From: Ruegeria sp. HKCCD7303
GTDB lineage: Bacteria > Pseudomonadota > Alphaproteobacteria > Rhodobacterales > Rhodobacteraceae
Assembly: GCF_013111185.1 (NCBI RefSeq)
Contig: NZ_WVRE01000007.1
Location: 1-64,000, forward strand
Direction of reading: 5' to 3'
Length of the DNA: 64,000 nt
Shown: positions 26,289-36,147 of the stretch, in pieces
Numbering within the stretch: the first letter of the stretch is position 1
Layout of the letters: every line of letters begins with the position of its first letter
Made by a program: the position numbers and the translations under genes
Notes under the pieces: generated by a model
Database searches by the model: none
The model's input: the letters and a program-made list of their open reading frames with translations, nothing else
Told to the model about the DNA's origin: nothing

Positions 26289-27344
26289 ATGACCGTGTTT
26301 TCTGAATTACCAGCACAAATCACCGGTCCATCTGTTTGGAACGGACGGGAAATGGCAGCGCGGCAGAATGAATGGCTGTTGCATCTGAGCCCTGGGGATG
26401 TCGCTGACCTTGAGCAAGCCGCGCGCCATTATCTAAGCCTGGGGCGAGATATCGGCGAAATCACCAAAACAGATTTTCCGTTGCGCCGGTTCAACGGCCA
26501 TCTTGAGACTCTAAAAGACACGCTGATCAACGGTATTGGGTTCGAAGTGATCCGGGGCCTGCCGGTCGAGACCTATTCTCAGGAGATGGCCGCCGCGATC
26601 TTCTGCGGGGTGGGTGCCCATTTGGGATCGGCGCGATCCCAGAATGCACAGGGGCATATTCTGGGTCATGTCCGGGATATCGGTGCGGACGCAAATGACC
26701 CGAACACGCGGATCTATCAGACTCACGAGCGCCAGACATTTCACACAGACAGCGCCGATATCGTAGGACTATTGTGCCTTCGGGACGCCAAGGAGGGCGG
26801 GGATTCACTGCTGGTCAGCGCTGAAGCCATCTATAACCGGATGCGCAACGAATGCCCGGACCTGCTGGAGCGATTGTTCGACCCGATAGTGACTGACCGG
26901 CGCGGCGAAGTGCCGGAAGGGATGCAGCCCTTTATGACCATTCCGCCCTTCAACTGGCATGATGGCAAGCTGACCGTGTTCTATCAGCGGCAGTATATCG
27001 ACAGTGCGCAGCGGTTTCCCGAAGCCATGCGCCTGACCCCAGAGCATGTCGCTGCTTTGGACAAGTTCGACTCCTTGTCGAACGACCCAGATCTATATCT
27101 GACCATGCGGTTGCAGCCCGGCGATATGCAATTTGTCTACAACCATTCTCAGTTGCATGACCGGACGGGTTTCGTGGACTGGCCTGATCCGGCCAAGCGT
27201 CGGCATCTTTTTCGCCTATGGCTCTCACCCGACGGAGACCGGGAGTTGCCTGACGTTTTCAAACAGCGCTACGGGTCGATCGAAGTGGGTAATCGGGGCG
27301 GGATCATTACAAAAGGGACCCGCCTGCACGCGCCGCTGGATTGA
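26289..27344 (+). CDS. TauD/TfdA-family dioxygenase
   Basis: 351-aa 2-oxoglutarate and Fe(II) dependent oxygenase. The metal pair is in FHTDSAD (His, Asp); the distal His is in YNHSQLHDRTGF; the cosubstrate arginine is in RRHLFRLWLSP. GGDSLLVSAEAIYNRM is typical of the family's central part. ATG at 26289 has GGAGG five bases upstream and is preferred over an upstream TTG. No transport or sulfur genes are adjacent, so taurine need not be the substrate. Confidence 0.85.
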   Translation: MTVFSELPAQITGPSVWNGREMAARQNEWLLHLSPGDVADLEQAARHYLSLGRDIGEITKTDFPLRRFNGHLETLKDTLINGIGFEVIRGLPVETYSQEMAAAIFCGVGAHLGSARSQNAQGHILGHVRDIGADANDPNTRIYQTHERQTFHTDSADIVGLLCLRDAKEGGDSLLVSAEAIYNRMRNECPDLLERLFDPIVTDRRGEVPEGMQPFMTIPPFNWHDGKLTVFYQRQYIDSAQRFPEAMRLTPEHVAALDKFDSLSNDPDLYLTMRLQPGDMQFVYNHSQLHDRTGFVDWPDPAKRRHLFRLWLSPDGDRELPDVFKQRYGSIEVGNRGGIITKGTRLHAPLD

Positions 27345-27418
27345 GCACGCCGGACAGGTGCTTGCATTAGCGCGCGCGTAGTCGCATATCCTACGCAGCT
27401 TTTGAGGTAGAGGTATCC

Positions 27419-28804
27419 ATGCTTCGCGCGACACTTATCGCTTTGACCTGTGCAGTTTCCACATTTGCGACGGCTGAAACACGCGTGCCGCAGTCGCAGG
27501 CCGAGATTTCGCTGGGCTTTGCTCCTGTGGTGAAAAAAGCCTCTCCTGCGGTCGTGAATATCTATGCCAAGATCGTGCGGCAGGGGCGGGCCAGTCCGTT
27601 CTTTTCGGACCCGTTTTTTCAAGACTTCTTTGGCCGGGGCTTTGGCACGCCACAGCCGCGCGTTCAAAACTCGTTGGGTTCTGGTGTGATCCTGTCCGAT
27701 GACGGCTATGTCGTGTCTAACTATCACGTGGTTGGATCCGCGACAGAGATCCGGGTCGTCACCACGGACCGACGCGAGTTTTCGGCCACAGTTGTACTGG
27801 GCCATGAAGAAAGCGACATCGCGATTCTGCGTTTGGAAGAGGCCGAAAACCTGCCTTTCCTGAGCCTGCGGGATTCCGATCAGGTTGAAGTTGGCGAACT
27901 GGCCCTGGCCATTGGGAACCCCTTTGGTGTTGGGCAAACCGTGTCTTCGGGCATCATCTCGGGTCTGGCGCGCACGGGAACGGCAACTGGCAACGGTCGC
28001 GGGTATTTCATTCAGACGGATGCGGCGATCAACCCGGGTAATTCCGGCGGCGCATTGATCGACGTGAATGGCGATCTGATCGGGATCAACACGTCGATCC
28101 TGACGCGGTCCGGTGGTTCCAACGGTATCGGCTTTGCCATCCCGGCAAATTTGGTGGCCGAGTTCCTGAAACAGGCGCAGCAAGGCAATGACAGCTTTGT
28201 CAGCCCTTGGGCGGGAATGTCGGGTCAGCACATGAGCGCGGATATCGCGGAATCTTTGGGGCTAGTTATCCCGCTGGGCGTTGTGATCTCGGACCTGCAT
28301 GACCTCAGCCCGCTGCGCGAGGCGGGGCTGAAGGTGGGCGACGTCGTCACCCATGTGGACGGGGACGAGGTGAACTCCCCCGCTGAAATGAAGTTCCGCA
28401 TGTCTATTGCAGGTGTGGGGGGAAGCTCGGTTCTGACGCGGCTGCGCGGCGACCAAAGCGATGAGGTCGAGGTGGCCTTGATCAAAGCACCTGAAACACC
28501 CGCTGCCGAAGAAACCGCGCTGGACGATACGACCGTTCTGCCGGGTTTGATCGTGTCCCGGATCAATCCGGCGGTGATCACCAAGCTGGGCCTGCCCCTG
28601 TCTCTGACCGGCGTTGTTGTGGTTGATCCGGGCCCTTATGGCGCGCGGGCCGGGTTACGACCTGGCGATGTAATCGAGACCATCAATGCGGTCGATATTC
28701 AGCGCCCCGGTGATGTCGAACGCGCAATGACAAACCCGGGACGCCGTGTGCAGATGGGGCTTCAACGCGAAGGCCGGTCCGTGTCCCTGCGATTCCGGCT
28801 GTAA
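27419..28804 (+). CDS. HtrA/DegP-type periplasmic serine protease
   Basis: 461 aa. Signal peptide to about residue 20 (TFATA-ET). The trypsin-like domain carries the triad: His in VVSNYHVVG, Asp in EESDIAILRL, Ser in INPGNSGGAL. Two PDZ domains follow (~265-355, ~375-455), including PYGARAGLRPGDVIETINAV. It degrades or refolds damaged envelope proteins. rarA begins three bases after its stop, so the two are co-transcribed. Confidence 0.95.
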   Translation: MLRATLIALTCAVSTFATAETRVPQSQAEISLGFAPVVKKASPAVVNIYAKIVRQGRASPFFSDPFFQDFFGRGFGTPQPRVQNSLGSGVILSDDGYVVSNYHVVGSATEIRVVTTDRREFSATVVLGHEESDIAILRLEEAENLPFLSLRDSDQVEVGELALAIGNPFGVGQTVSSGIISGLARTGTATGNGRGYFIQTDAAINPGNSGGALIDVNGDLIGINTSILTRSGGSNGIGFAIPANLVAEFLKQAQQGNDSFVSPWAGMSGQHMSADIAESLGLVIPLGVVISDLHDLSPLREAGLKVGDVVTHVDGDEVNSPAEMKFRMSIAGVGGSSVLTRLRGDQSDEVEVALIKAPETPAAEETALDDTTVLPGLIVSRINPAVITKLGLPLSLTGVVVVDPGPYGARAGLRPGDVIETINAVDIQRPGDVERAMTNPGRRVQMGLQREGRSVSLRFRL

Positions 28805-28807
28805 CGT

Positions 28808-30118
28808 ATGAGCGATCTGTTCGATACCGGGCCAACCGAACCCGTCGATGCCCCGCGCCGCCCTTTGGCAGATCGATTGCGGCCCCAATCGCTGGGTGAC
28901 GTCATCGGTCAGGAGCAGGTGCTGGGGCCTGAAGCCCCGCTGGGTGTGATGCTGGCGGCGGGCAGCCTGTCCAGCCTGATCTTTTGGGGTCCGCCCGGAG
29001 TAGGAAAGACGACCATAGCGCGGCTTTTGGCGCAGGAAACCGATCTGCATTTTGTCCAGATCAGTGCGATCTTCACGGGTGTGCCTGACCTGAAGAAGGT
29101 CTTCGAGGCCGCCAAGATTCGCCGACAGAACGGGCAGGGGACGCTGTTGTTCGTGGACGAGATCCACCGTTTCAACAAGGCGCAGCAAGACGGGTTTCTG
29201 CCCCATATGGAAGACGGCACCATCTTGTTGGTCGGTGCCACAACCGAAAACCCGTCATTTGAACTGAATGCCGCTGTGCTAAGCCGGTCGCAGGTTCTGG
29301 TACTGGAACGCCTCAGCCTTGCCGACCTTGAACGCCTGACGCAGCGCGCCGAGAAAGAGTTGGACCGCGCTTTGCCTTTGACCCCGGCTGCGCGCGATGC
29401 GTTGCAGGAAATGGCAGACGGCGATGGGCGGGCGTTGCTGAACCTGATCGAACAGGTCTCGGCCTGGAAAGTGGACGCGCCGCTGGATCCCGATGCATTG
29501 TCGACGCGGCTGATGCGGCGGGCTGCGAAATACGACAAGTCGGGTGATGAGCATTACAACTTGATCTCGGCCCTTCATAAATCGGTACGTGGGTCTGACC
29601 CGGATGCTGCGCTGTACTGGTTCGCACGAATGCTAACCGGCGGCGAAGACCCGCGCTATCTGGCGCGCCGGATTACGCGGATGGCGGTTGAGGATATCGG
29701 TCTGGCGGATCCTCAGGCGCAGGCCATTTGCCTGCAATCGTGGGAAACGTATGAACGGCTGGGGTCTCCCGAAGGAGAATTGGCGCTGGCGCAAGCCTTG
29801 GTTTATTTGGCGCTGGCCCCAAAATCCAACGGGGCTTATGTCGGCTACAAAGCGGCCATGCGGCTGGCCAAACAATCCGGCAGCGAACCACCGCCCAAGC
29901 ATATCCTGAATGCGCCCACTTCGTTGATGAAGGATCAGGGATATGGTGCGGGTTACTCTTATGACCATGACGCCGAGGATGGGTTTTCGGGTCAGAACTA
30001 CTTCCCGGAATCCATGAAACGCCCGGTCCTGTATCAGCCGGTGGAACGCGGGTTCGAGCGAGAGCTGAAAAAGCGCCTCGATTACTTTGCCAAGCTTCGG
30101 ACACAGCGCAACAGTTAG
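28808..30118 (+). CDS. rarA: Replication-associated recombination protein A (RarA/MgsA ATPase)
   Basis: 436-aa AAA+ ATPase acting at stalled forks. Walker A is GPPGVGKTT, Walker B LLFVDEIHRFNK, sensor 1 VGATTENPSF. The C-terminal tetramerising part has HKSVRGSDPDAALYWFARML and PKSNGAYVGYKAAM, which set it apart from RuvB and clamp loaders. Length is normal. Confidence 0.96.
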   Translation: MSDLFDTGPTEPVDAPRRPLADRLRPQSLGDVIGQEQVLGPEAPLGVMLAAGSLSSLIFWGPPGVGKTTIARLLAQETDLHFVQISAIFTGVPDLKKVFEAAKIRRQNGQGTLLFVDEIHRFNKAQQDGFLPHMEDGTILLVGATTENPSFELNAAVLSRSQVLVLERLSLADLERLTQRAEKELDRALPLTPAARDALQEMADGDGRALLNLIEQVSAWKVDAPLDPDALSTRLMRRAAKYDKSGDEHYNLISALHKSVRGSDPDAALYWFARMLTGGEDPRYLARRITRMAVEDIGLADPQAQAICLQSWETYERLGSPEGELALAQALVYLALAPKSNGAYVGYKAAMRLAKQSGSEPPPKHILNAPTSLMKDQGYGAGYSYDHDAEDGFSGQNYFPESMKRPVLYQPVERGFERELKKRLDYFAKLRTQRNS

Positions 30119-30216
30119 TTACGCAGGGTCAGTATTGGACATGCCGCCGCGTCACAGGCGACAGGTTCGCAATAGATCGTTTCCCTTGGGTCAATACCAG
30201 CAAGGGAGGACGGGAA

Positions 30217-31023
30217 ATGCCGGTTTCAATTGAAAAGACCCAAGACGTCTGGACCATCATCCATGACAGGCCGGATGCACGAAATGCCGTTGATACGGAA
30301 CACGCTGTAGCTCTGGTTGACGCATTCCTGAGTTTTGAAGTCAGTTCTGCCAAAGCCGCTGTGTTCTGGGGCAAAGGTGGCAATTTCTGCGCGGGCTGGG
30401 ATCTGAAACTCGCCGCCTCGCTGGCCGACCCTGAACTGCGTGAGGCGTATTTCGACAAACATACCTTTCCAATAGGTTCAGCCACTTCGACACTTGGGCC
30501 GATGGGACCGTCCCGGCTGGAGCTTTCGAAACCGGTCATCGGCGCGATTGAGGGTGCCGCCGTGGCCGGAGGCATGGAGCTTGCTCTTTGGTGCGATATC
30601 CGCGTGATGGCGGAAACGGCATATCTGGGTGTTTACTGCCGCCGCTGGGGGATTACGCTGATGGATGGCGGCTCGGTCCGGTTGCCGCGTTTGGTGGGGC
30701 AAGGCAAAGCGCTGGAGATCGCCTTGACAGGTCGGAAAGTCGAGGCCGAAGAATGTTATCGGATCGGGCTGGCAGAAAAGGTCGTCCCGCATGGTGAAGC
30801 GCGTTCTGCAGCTGAAGAAACGGCCCATGAAATTGCACGTTTTCCGCAAGAGGCTGTGCGGGCTGACCGCCGTTCGATCATCGAAACGCGGGGTATGCCG
30901 GTGCGCGAAGCGCTCAAGGTGGAATGGGCCAACGGGTTGGAGGCGATCCGCCGTGAAGGAACCTCGGGCGCGGGGCGTTTCCGGGACGGGGCGGGGCGAC
31001 ACGGGGATTTCTCGAACATCTGA
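30217..31023 (+). CDS. Enoyl-CoA hydratase/isomerase family protein
   Basis: 268-aa crotonase fold. The first oxyanion loop is seen in KGGNFCAGWDLK, the second in IEGAAVAGGMELALWCDIRV. The glutamate usual at the first catalytic position of true hydratases is not obvious (the loop reads RRWGITLMDGG), so it may be an isomerase or another crotonase activity. The site GGGAGGA-type sequence precedes the ATG. No beta-oxidation partner is next to it. Confidence 0.85.
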   Translation: MPVSIEKTQDVWTIIHDRPDARNAVDTEHAVALVDAFLSFEVSSAKAAVFWGKGGNFCAGWDLKLAASLADPELREAYFDKHTFPIGSATSTLGPMGPSRLELSKPVIGAIEGAAVAGGMELALWCDIRVMAETAYLGVYCRRWGITLMDGGSVRLPRLVGQGKALEIALTGRKVEAEECYRIGLAEKVVPHGEARSAAEETAHEIARFPQEAVRADRRSIIETRGMPVREALKVEWANGLEAIRREGTSGAGRFRDGAGRHGDFSNI

Positions 31024-31143
31024 TCGCAACAGCCAGATACCTTGACTCTTGGCGCATTGCGCGCGACAGACGCCCATGATTTCTGGGACACGGACAAAGG
31101 TGCAATCCGGGCGGCTCACCCGCGCGGTGCAAGGGTTAATGGC

Positions 31144-32187
31144 ATGAGTGGCGTACAGATGATTACAGTCGCTGAAGGGGATGGCGACCAGCGCGTTGAC
31201 CGCTGGCTGCGCCGTCTTTTTCCGCATGTCAGTCAGGGCCGCATTGAAAAGATGTGCCGCAAGGGTGAGCTGCGTGTCGATGGCAGCCGCGCCAAAGCCT
31301 CGACCCGGCTGGAGGTCGGGCAAGTGGTGCGTGTGCCGCCTTTGCCTGACGCAGATCACAAACCGGCTGAGGTCAAACATCGTATCTCGGATGCCGATGC
31401 CAAGATGATCCAGTCCTGCGTGATCTACCGCGACGATCACATTCTGGCGCTCAACAAGCCGCAGGGCCTGCCGGTTCAGGGCGGCAGCGGGCAGACCCGG
31501 CATGTCGACAGCCTGTCCGAGGCGTTGCGGTTCGGCTATGACGAGAACCCGCGTCTGGTCCACCGCTTGGACAAAGATACGTCAGGTGTTCTGCTGATGG
31601 CCCGCACGCGTGAGGCCGCCAAGGGCCTGACGGCCGCTTTCCGTCACCGCGACACGCGCAAGATTTATTGGGCACTGGTGGCCGGTGTTCCGACTCCCTA
31701 CCTGGGTGAGATCAAGACGGGCCTTGTCAAAGCACCGGGTCATGGCAAGCACGGCGAAGGCGAAAAGATGATCCCCGTGCATATGAACGAAATCGACAGC
31801 ACACCAGGCGCCAAACGCGCGCACACGCATTACGCGACCCTCTACCGGGTGGCCGGCCGTGCCGCATGGGTTGCAATGGAGCCGATCACCGGGCGGACGC
31901 ACCAGCTGCGGGCCCACATGGCGGCCATCGGGCATCCGATTATTGGCGATGGAAAATATGGCGGCTCGGGCCAGGAAAACCTTGGCGACGGCTGGGGCGC
32001 GCAACTGGGTGGGATCATTAGTAAAAAGCTTCACCTGCATGCCCGGCGACTGTCGTTTCAACACCCAATGACCCGTAAGCCTGTGACAGTCACGGCACCT
32101 TTGCCGGATCATATGAAGCACAGCTGGGATACGTTCGGGTGGACCGAGGATCTGGCTGCTGACGATCCGTTTGAGGATCTGCAATGA
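31144..32187 (+). CDS. rluC: Large-subunit pseudouridine synthase, RluC type
   Basis: 347 aa. An N-terminal S4 RNA-binding domain (VDRWLRRLFPHVSQGRIEKM) is followed by the RluA catalytic domain with RLVHRLDKDTSGVLLMAR, whose aspartate is the catalytic residue. It isomerises uridines in 23S rRNA. The start at 31144 (MSGVQMITVAEG) or 31159 (MITVAEG) is chosen because the S4 domain begins there. Overlaps the HAD gene by four bases. Confidence 0.9.
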   Translation: MSGVQMITVAEGDGDQRVDRWLRRLFPHVSQGRIEKMCRKGELRVDGSRAKASTRLEVGQVVRVPPLPDADHKPAEVKHRISDADAKMIQSCVIYRDDHILALNKPQGLPVQGGSGQTRHVDSLSEALRFGYDENPRLVHRLDKDTSGVLLMARTREAAKGLTAAFRHRDTRKIYWALVAGVPTPYLGEIKTGLVKAPGHGKHGEGEKMIPVHMNEIDSTPGAKRAHTHYATLYRVAGRAAWVAMEPITGRTHQLRAHMAAIGHPIIGDGKYGGSGQENLGDGWGAQLGGIISKKLHLHARRLSFQHPMTRKPVTVTAPLPDHMKHSWDTFGWTEDLAADDPFEDLQ

Positions 32188-32855
32188 GCGCACCCTTACG
32201 GCTGGTTCTGTTTGATGTCGACGGCACGCTGGTCGACAGTCAGGGCAGTATCGTTCACTCCATGACAACCAGCTTTCAGGCTGCTTCGGTGCCTGTCCCG
32301 TCGCGCGACGCGATCCTTTCGATTGTGGGTCTGTCCTTGCCACACGCCATTGCGCGACTGGCACCGGATCAACCATCCTTGGTCCAGGGTGATCTGGTTG
32401 AAGGGTACAAAGAGGCTTACCACGCACATCGGCTGGACCTGGGTGCGGCCAGTTCGCCGCTTTATCCCGGCGCGCGTGAGGCGATTGAAGCGTTACACGC
32501 TGTGCCCGAAGTACTTTTAGGAGTAGCCACCGGCAAGTCACAGCGCGGTCTTGATGCGTTGATCGAGGCGCACGGGCTGGAGGCTTATTTTGTGACGCGT
32601 CAGGTTGCAGATCATCACCCGTCCAAGCCACACCCGTCCATGGTGCAGACCGCCTTGTCTGAAACCGGTGTTGATCCGGATTGCGCAGTGATGATTGGTG
32701 ACACGAGCTTTGACATGGACATGGCTGCGGCGGCGGGTGTGCGCGGAATTGGGGTGACCTGGGGATACCATGATCGCTCGGCTTTGGCTTCGGCGACTTG
32801 CGTGATCGAGACATTTGACCAGTTGCCCACGGCGCTGGCTGGAATATGGAACTAG
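32184..32855 (+). CDS. HAD-family hydrolase (phosphoglycolate phosphatase-like)
   Basis: 223 aa. Motif I is LFDVDGTLVDS (nucleophile Asp), motif II GVATGKS, motif III/IV KPHPSMV and MIGDTSFDMDMAAAAGVRGI. It is of the subfamily I (Gph-like) group; the substrate is not readable. ATGA overlap with rluC and a four-base gap to the ATP12 gene indicate one operon. Confidence 0.9.
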   Translation: MSAPLRLVLFDVDGTLVDSQGSIVHSMTTSFQAASVPVPSRDAILSIVGLSLPHAIARLAPDQPSLVQGDLVEGYKEAYHAHRLDLGAASSPLYPGAREAIEALHAVPEVLLGVATGKSQRGLDALIEAHGLEAYFVTRQVADHHPSKPHPSMVQTALSETGVDPDCAVMIGDTSFDMDMAAAAGVRGIGVTWGYHDRSALASATCVIETFDQLPTALAGIWN

Positions 32856-32858
32856 GAA

Positions 32859-33566
32859 ATGAGCGACTGGAAACCAAAACGCTTCTGGAAAGACAGTGCC
32901 GTTGTCGAGGCCGACGGCGGGTTTGCGGTTGAATTGGACGGTCGACGTGTCAAAACGCCCGCCAAGAAAGGTTTGATCTTACCGACCCGCAGCATGGCCG
33001 AAGCGGTCGCGGTAGAATGGGATGCGCAGGAAAAAGAAGTTGATCCTGCGACAATGCCGTTCACACGTTCTGCCAATGCCGCAATCGACAAAGTGCGCGT
33101 TCAGCATGCAGAAGTGGCCGACATGCTGGCCGATTACGGCGATTCTGATCTGCTGTGTTACCGTGCCACGCACCCGCAAGAGCTGCAGAACCGCCAAAGG
33201 GACGAATGGGACCCGGCCTTGGATTGGGCCGAATCTACGTTGTCCGTTCGTCTGGTACCGGTCGCAGGGGTGCTGCACCAACCACAAGCGCGTCCGGCCT
33301 TGGAGACGCTGCGCGCACGGGTCCATGCGCTGAATGCGTTTCAACTGGCGGCCTTCCACGATCTTGTCAGCCTGTCAGGGTCGTTGATTCTTGGGTTCGC
33401 GGCAGCCTTGGATTGGCGCAATCCGGACGAGATATGGCGCATTTCGCGACTGGACGAAATCTGGCAGATCGAGCAATGGGGCCATGATGACGAGGCGCAT
33501 GAGGTTGCTGAGGTCAAAAGGGCGGCGTTTCTACATGCAAAACGCTTCTTTGATATGTCGGTTTGA
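32859..33566 (+). CDS. ATP12-family F1 ATPase assembly chaperone
   Basis: 235 aa. KRFWKDSAVVEADGGFAVEL with DGRRVKTPAKKGLILPT is the ATP12 signature, and SDLLCYRATHPQELQNRQRD the conserved core. In mitochondria ATP12 holds the F1 alpha subunit before assembly; the bacterial form occurs in alphaproteobacteria, which supports the taxonomic call. Last gene of rluC-HAD-ATP12. Confidence 0.93.
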   Translation: MSDWKPKRFWKDSAVVEADGGFAVELDGRRVKTPAKKGLILPTRSMAEAVAVEWDAQEKEVDPATMPFTRSANAAIDKVRVQHAEVADMLADYGDSDLLCYRATHPQELQNRQRDEWDPALDWAESTLSVRLVPVAGVLHQPQARPALETLRARVHALNAFQLAAFHDLVSLSGSLILGFAAALDWRNPDEIWRISRLDEIWQIEQWGHDDEAHEVAEVKRAAFLHAKRFFDMSV

Positions 33567-33771
33567 GCCATAATTCCTGATATTTGGGCAATTGTGCAAA
33601 GGGCTTGGGGGGTGAACCATCGATTTCGATGATCCGACCCTTGACGTTTGTTTATGAATACGCCCAAACTCAGTCCCACTAAAGGGGAGACACCTTTGGG
33701 GTAACCTATCCGGCATCCACTTGCCGGGCAGAGCCGTTTCTTATGAGACGGAAAATCAGGAAGAGGTAAAA

Positions 33772-34788
33772 ATGAAAAAATCCGTAATCTTGGGCGCGGC
33801 GACGATTGCCGGTCTGGCTGCTGGTGCAGCTGCGGCGGGCACCATTGACGACGTCAAGGCGCGCGGCAAGTTGAATTGCGGCGTGACCACCGGTCTGGTT
33901 GGTTTTGCTGCACCCGACGCAAATGGTGAATGGCAAGGCTTTGACGTTTCGCTGTGCCGCGCTGTTGCTGCTGCCGTTCTGGGCGACGCAAACGCCGTTG
34001 AGTTTGTTCCGACCACCGGTAAAACACGCTTTACTGCGCTGGCATCCGGCGAAATCGACATGCTGGCCCGTAACACCACATGGACCTTCAGCCGCGACGT
34101 CGACCTGAAGTTCGAATTCACTGGTGTGAACTACTATGACGGTCAGGGCTTCATGGTTCCCAAGGCGCTGGGCGTCAGCTCGGCCAAGGAACTGGACGGC
34201 GCAACCGTTTGTATCCAGACCGGCACCACAACCGAGCTGAACCTGGCGGACTTCTTCCGCTCGAACAACATCAGCTATGAGCCGGTTCCGATCGAAACCA
34301 ACGCCGAAGCGCAGCAACAATATCTGGCTGGTTCGTGTGACGTTTACACCACTGACGCATCGGGTCTGGCAGCGACGCGCGCCACGTTTGAAGCACCGGA
34401 CGAGCACGTTCTGCTGCCCGAAATCATCTCGAAAGAGCCTCTGGGACCGCTGGTTCGCCACGGTGACCACGAGTGGGGCGACGTTGTCCGCTGGACTCTG
34501 AACGCGCTGGTCTCGGCAGAGGAACTGGGTGTGACCTCGGCCAATATCGATGAGCTGAGCGGTGGCACCGACAACCCGGAAATCAACCGCCTGCTGGGTA
34601 CCGAAGGTACTCTGGGTGAGATGCTGGGCCTGGACGCTGACTGGGCTGCCAAAGCCATCAAAGCAGGTGGCAACTATGGTGAAGTATTCGCCAAGAACAT
34701 CGGTGAAGAAACTCCGATTGGTCTGGCGCGCGGCTTGAACGCTCAGTGGACCGAAGGCGGCCTGCTGTATTCGCCGCCGTTCCGCTAA
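33772..34788 (+). CDS. bztA: Amino acid ABC transporter, periplasmic binding protein
   Basis: 338 aa. Signal peptide to about residue 23 (AAAA-GT). GKLNCGVTTGLVGFAAPDAN and SLCRAVAAAVLGD open the binding fold; TGKTRFTALASGEIDMLARN is the usual ligand region. The gene order with two unequal permeases and an ATPase matches the Rhodobacter bztABCD system for glutamate, glutamine, aspartate and asparagine, close to rhizobial aapJQMP. AAGAGG ribosome site. High codon bias suggests strong expression. Confidence 0.93.
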   Translation: MKKSVILGAATIAGLAAGAAAAGTIDDVKARGKLNCGVTTGLVGFAAPDANGEWQGFDVSLCRAVAAAVLGDANAVEFVPTTGKTRFTALASGEIDMLARNTTWTFSRDVDLKFEFTGVNYYDGQGFMVPKALGVSSAKELDGATVCIQTGTTTELNLADFFRSNNISYEPVPIETNAEAQQQYLAGSCDVYTTDASGLAATRATFEAPDEHVLLPEIISKEPLGPLVRHGDHEWGDVVRWTLNALVSAEELGVTSANIDELSGGTDNPEINRLLGTEGTLGEMLGLDADWAAKAIKAGGNYGEVFAKNIGEETPIGLARGLNAQWTEGGLLYSPPFR

Positions 34789-34800
34789 AATCTACGGAGA

Positions 34801-34827
34801 TGGGCGCAGGGTATAACCTGCGCCCTC
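34801..34827 (+). other. Hairpin between bztA and bztB
   Basis: GGGCGCAGG, loop GTATAA, CCTGCGCCC, then TCTTC. Such stem-loops behind a binding-protein gene commonly protect its mRNA or end most transcripts, giving an excess of the binding protein over the permeases. Confidence 0.65.
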
Positions 34828-34911
34828 TTCACATCAAAGAGCTGCGGAAGCATTCAGAGCGGGAAAAACTCGCCAAGACAAAAAAACCGCACGCTACGGG
34901 GATTTCAAAAT

Positions 34912-36144
34912 ATGTCGACTATGACTGATCCACCGAAAGCTGACTTTCGGTTGTCCATGCTCATTAACGACACTCGCTATCGCTCCCTGACGTTTCAGGT
35001 GATCGCGGCGATCGTTATTGCGCTTTCCATCTGGTATCTCGGAAACAACCTGATCCAGAACCTTCGGGCCGCAGGGCTCAACATCTCTTACTCGTTTTTG
35101 GGCGACTCCTCCGGGTATGACATCAACCAGAGACTGATAGAATATGACAGCCAGTCCAGTCACGGGCGTGCGGCTGTTGTTGGTATTCTCAACACGCTGT
35201 TGGTTGCCTTTCTGGCATGTATTACGGCCACGGTGTTCGGCGTGATCGCGGGGGTTCTGCGGCTTTCGAACAACTGGCTCGTGTCGAAACTGATGGCGGT
35301 CTATGTCGAGATCTTCCGGAATATTCCGGTTCTGATCTGGATCATCATAATCTTCACCATAATGACGGCTGTACTGCCCGCGCCACGCGCGTTCCGGGGC
35401 GATGCCGCCACATCCAGTATGTTGTTCGACGCCTTTGCCTTTACCAACCGGGGTGTCTATATCCCGCGGCCCGAGTTCGCAAACGGGCTGTTTGGCGCAA
35501 CCATTCTGAACTGGTTGCTGGTGATTGTCGTTTTGATCGGTTCGTGGTTCGCCTCGCACGAGATCGAAAAGCGGGCCACATTGAAACAGGAAGAGACCGG
35601 CGAACGTCCGAAGACATTCTTGGTCAAATTGGCTGTTTGGCTGGTGCCCTTTGCCTTGCTGATGCTCATCATGGGTTTGACCTGGGATATTCCCGCTCTG
35701 AAAGGCTTTAATTTCAGCGGTGGTATCAAGGTTGGCGGCCCGCTGATTGCATTGTGGTTCGCCCTGTCGATCTACACCGGTGCCTTCATTGCGGAAAACG
35801 TACGTGCGGGTATTCAGGCGATCAACAAAGGTCAGACCGAGGCCGCCGCCGCGCTGGGTTTGCGTCCCGGACGGATCATGAACCTTGTCGTTCTGCCCCA
35901 GGCACTGCGTGTCATCATACCGCCGCTTATTTCGCAATACCTGAACATCACCAAGAACTCGTCGCTGGCGATCGCTGTTGGTTATGCAGACATCACAGCC
36001 ACGCTGGGCGGCATCACGCTGAACCAGACCGGTCGTGCGATCGAATGTGTGCTGCTGCTGATGCTCTTCTATCTGACAGCCTCGTTGCTGATTTCGATGG
36101 CGATGAACATCTACAACGCCTCCGTTAAGTTGAAGGAGCGCTGA
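34912..36144 (+). CDS. bztB: Amino acid ABC transporter permease
   Basis: 410-aa inner membrane permease, longer than the 220-aa HisM type because of an inserted membrane segment, as in BztB/AapQ. The EAA loop is ERAGIQAINKGQTEAAAALG-like (here NVRAGIQAINKGQTEAAAAL), followed by GLRPGRIMNLVVLPQALRVI. GRAIECVLLLMLFYLTASLL forms the last helix. Three bases separate it from bztC. Confidence 0.93.
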   Translation: MSTMTDPPKADFRLSMLINDTRYRSLTFQVIAAIVIALSIWYLGNNLIQNLRAAGLNISYSFLGDSSGYDINQRLIEYDSQSSHGRAAVVGILNTLLVAFLACITATVFGVIAGVLRLSNNWLVSKLMAVYVEIFRNIPVLIWIIIIFTIMTAVLPAPRAFRGDAATSSMLFDAFAFTNRGVYIPRPEFANGLFGATILNWLLVIVVLIGSWFASHEIEKRATLKQEETGERPKTFLVKLAVWLVPFALLMLIMGLTWDIPALKGFNFSGGIKVGGPLIALWFALSIYTGAFIAENVRAGIQAINKGQTEAAAALGLRPGRIMNLVVLPQALRVIIPPLISQYLNITKNSSLAIAVGYADITATLGGITLNQTGRAIECVLLLMLFYLTASLLISMAMNIYNASVKLKER

Positions 36145-36147
36145 GCC

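Noticed and set aside
31582-32877. 431-codon open frame antisense to rluC and the HAD gene
   Set aside because: No domain and a proline/arginine/serine-rich shadow composition; the sense genes are well supported.
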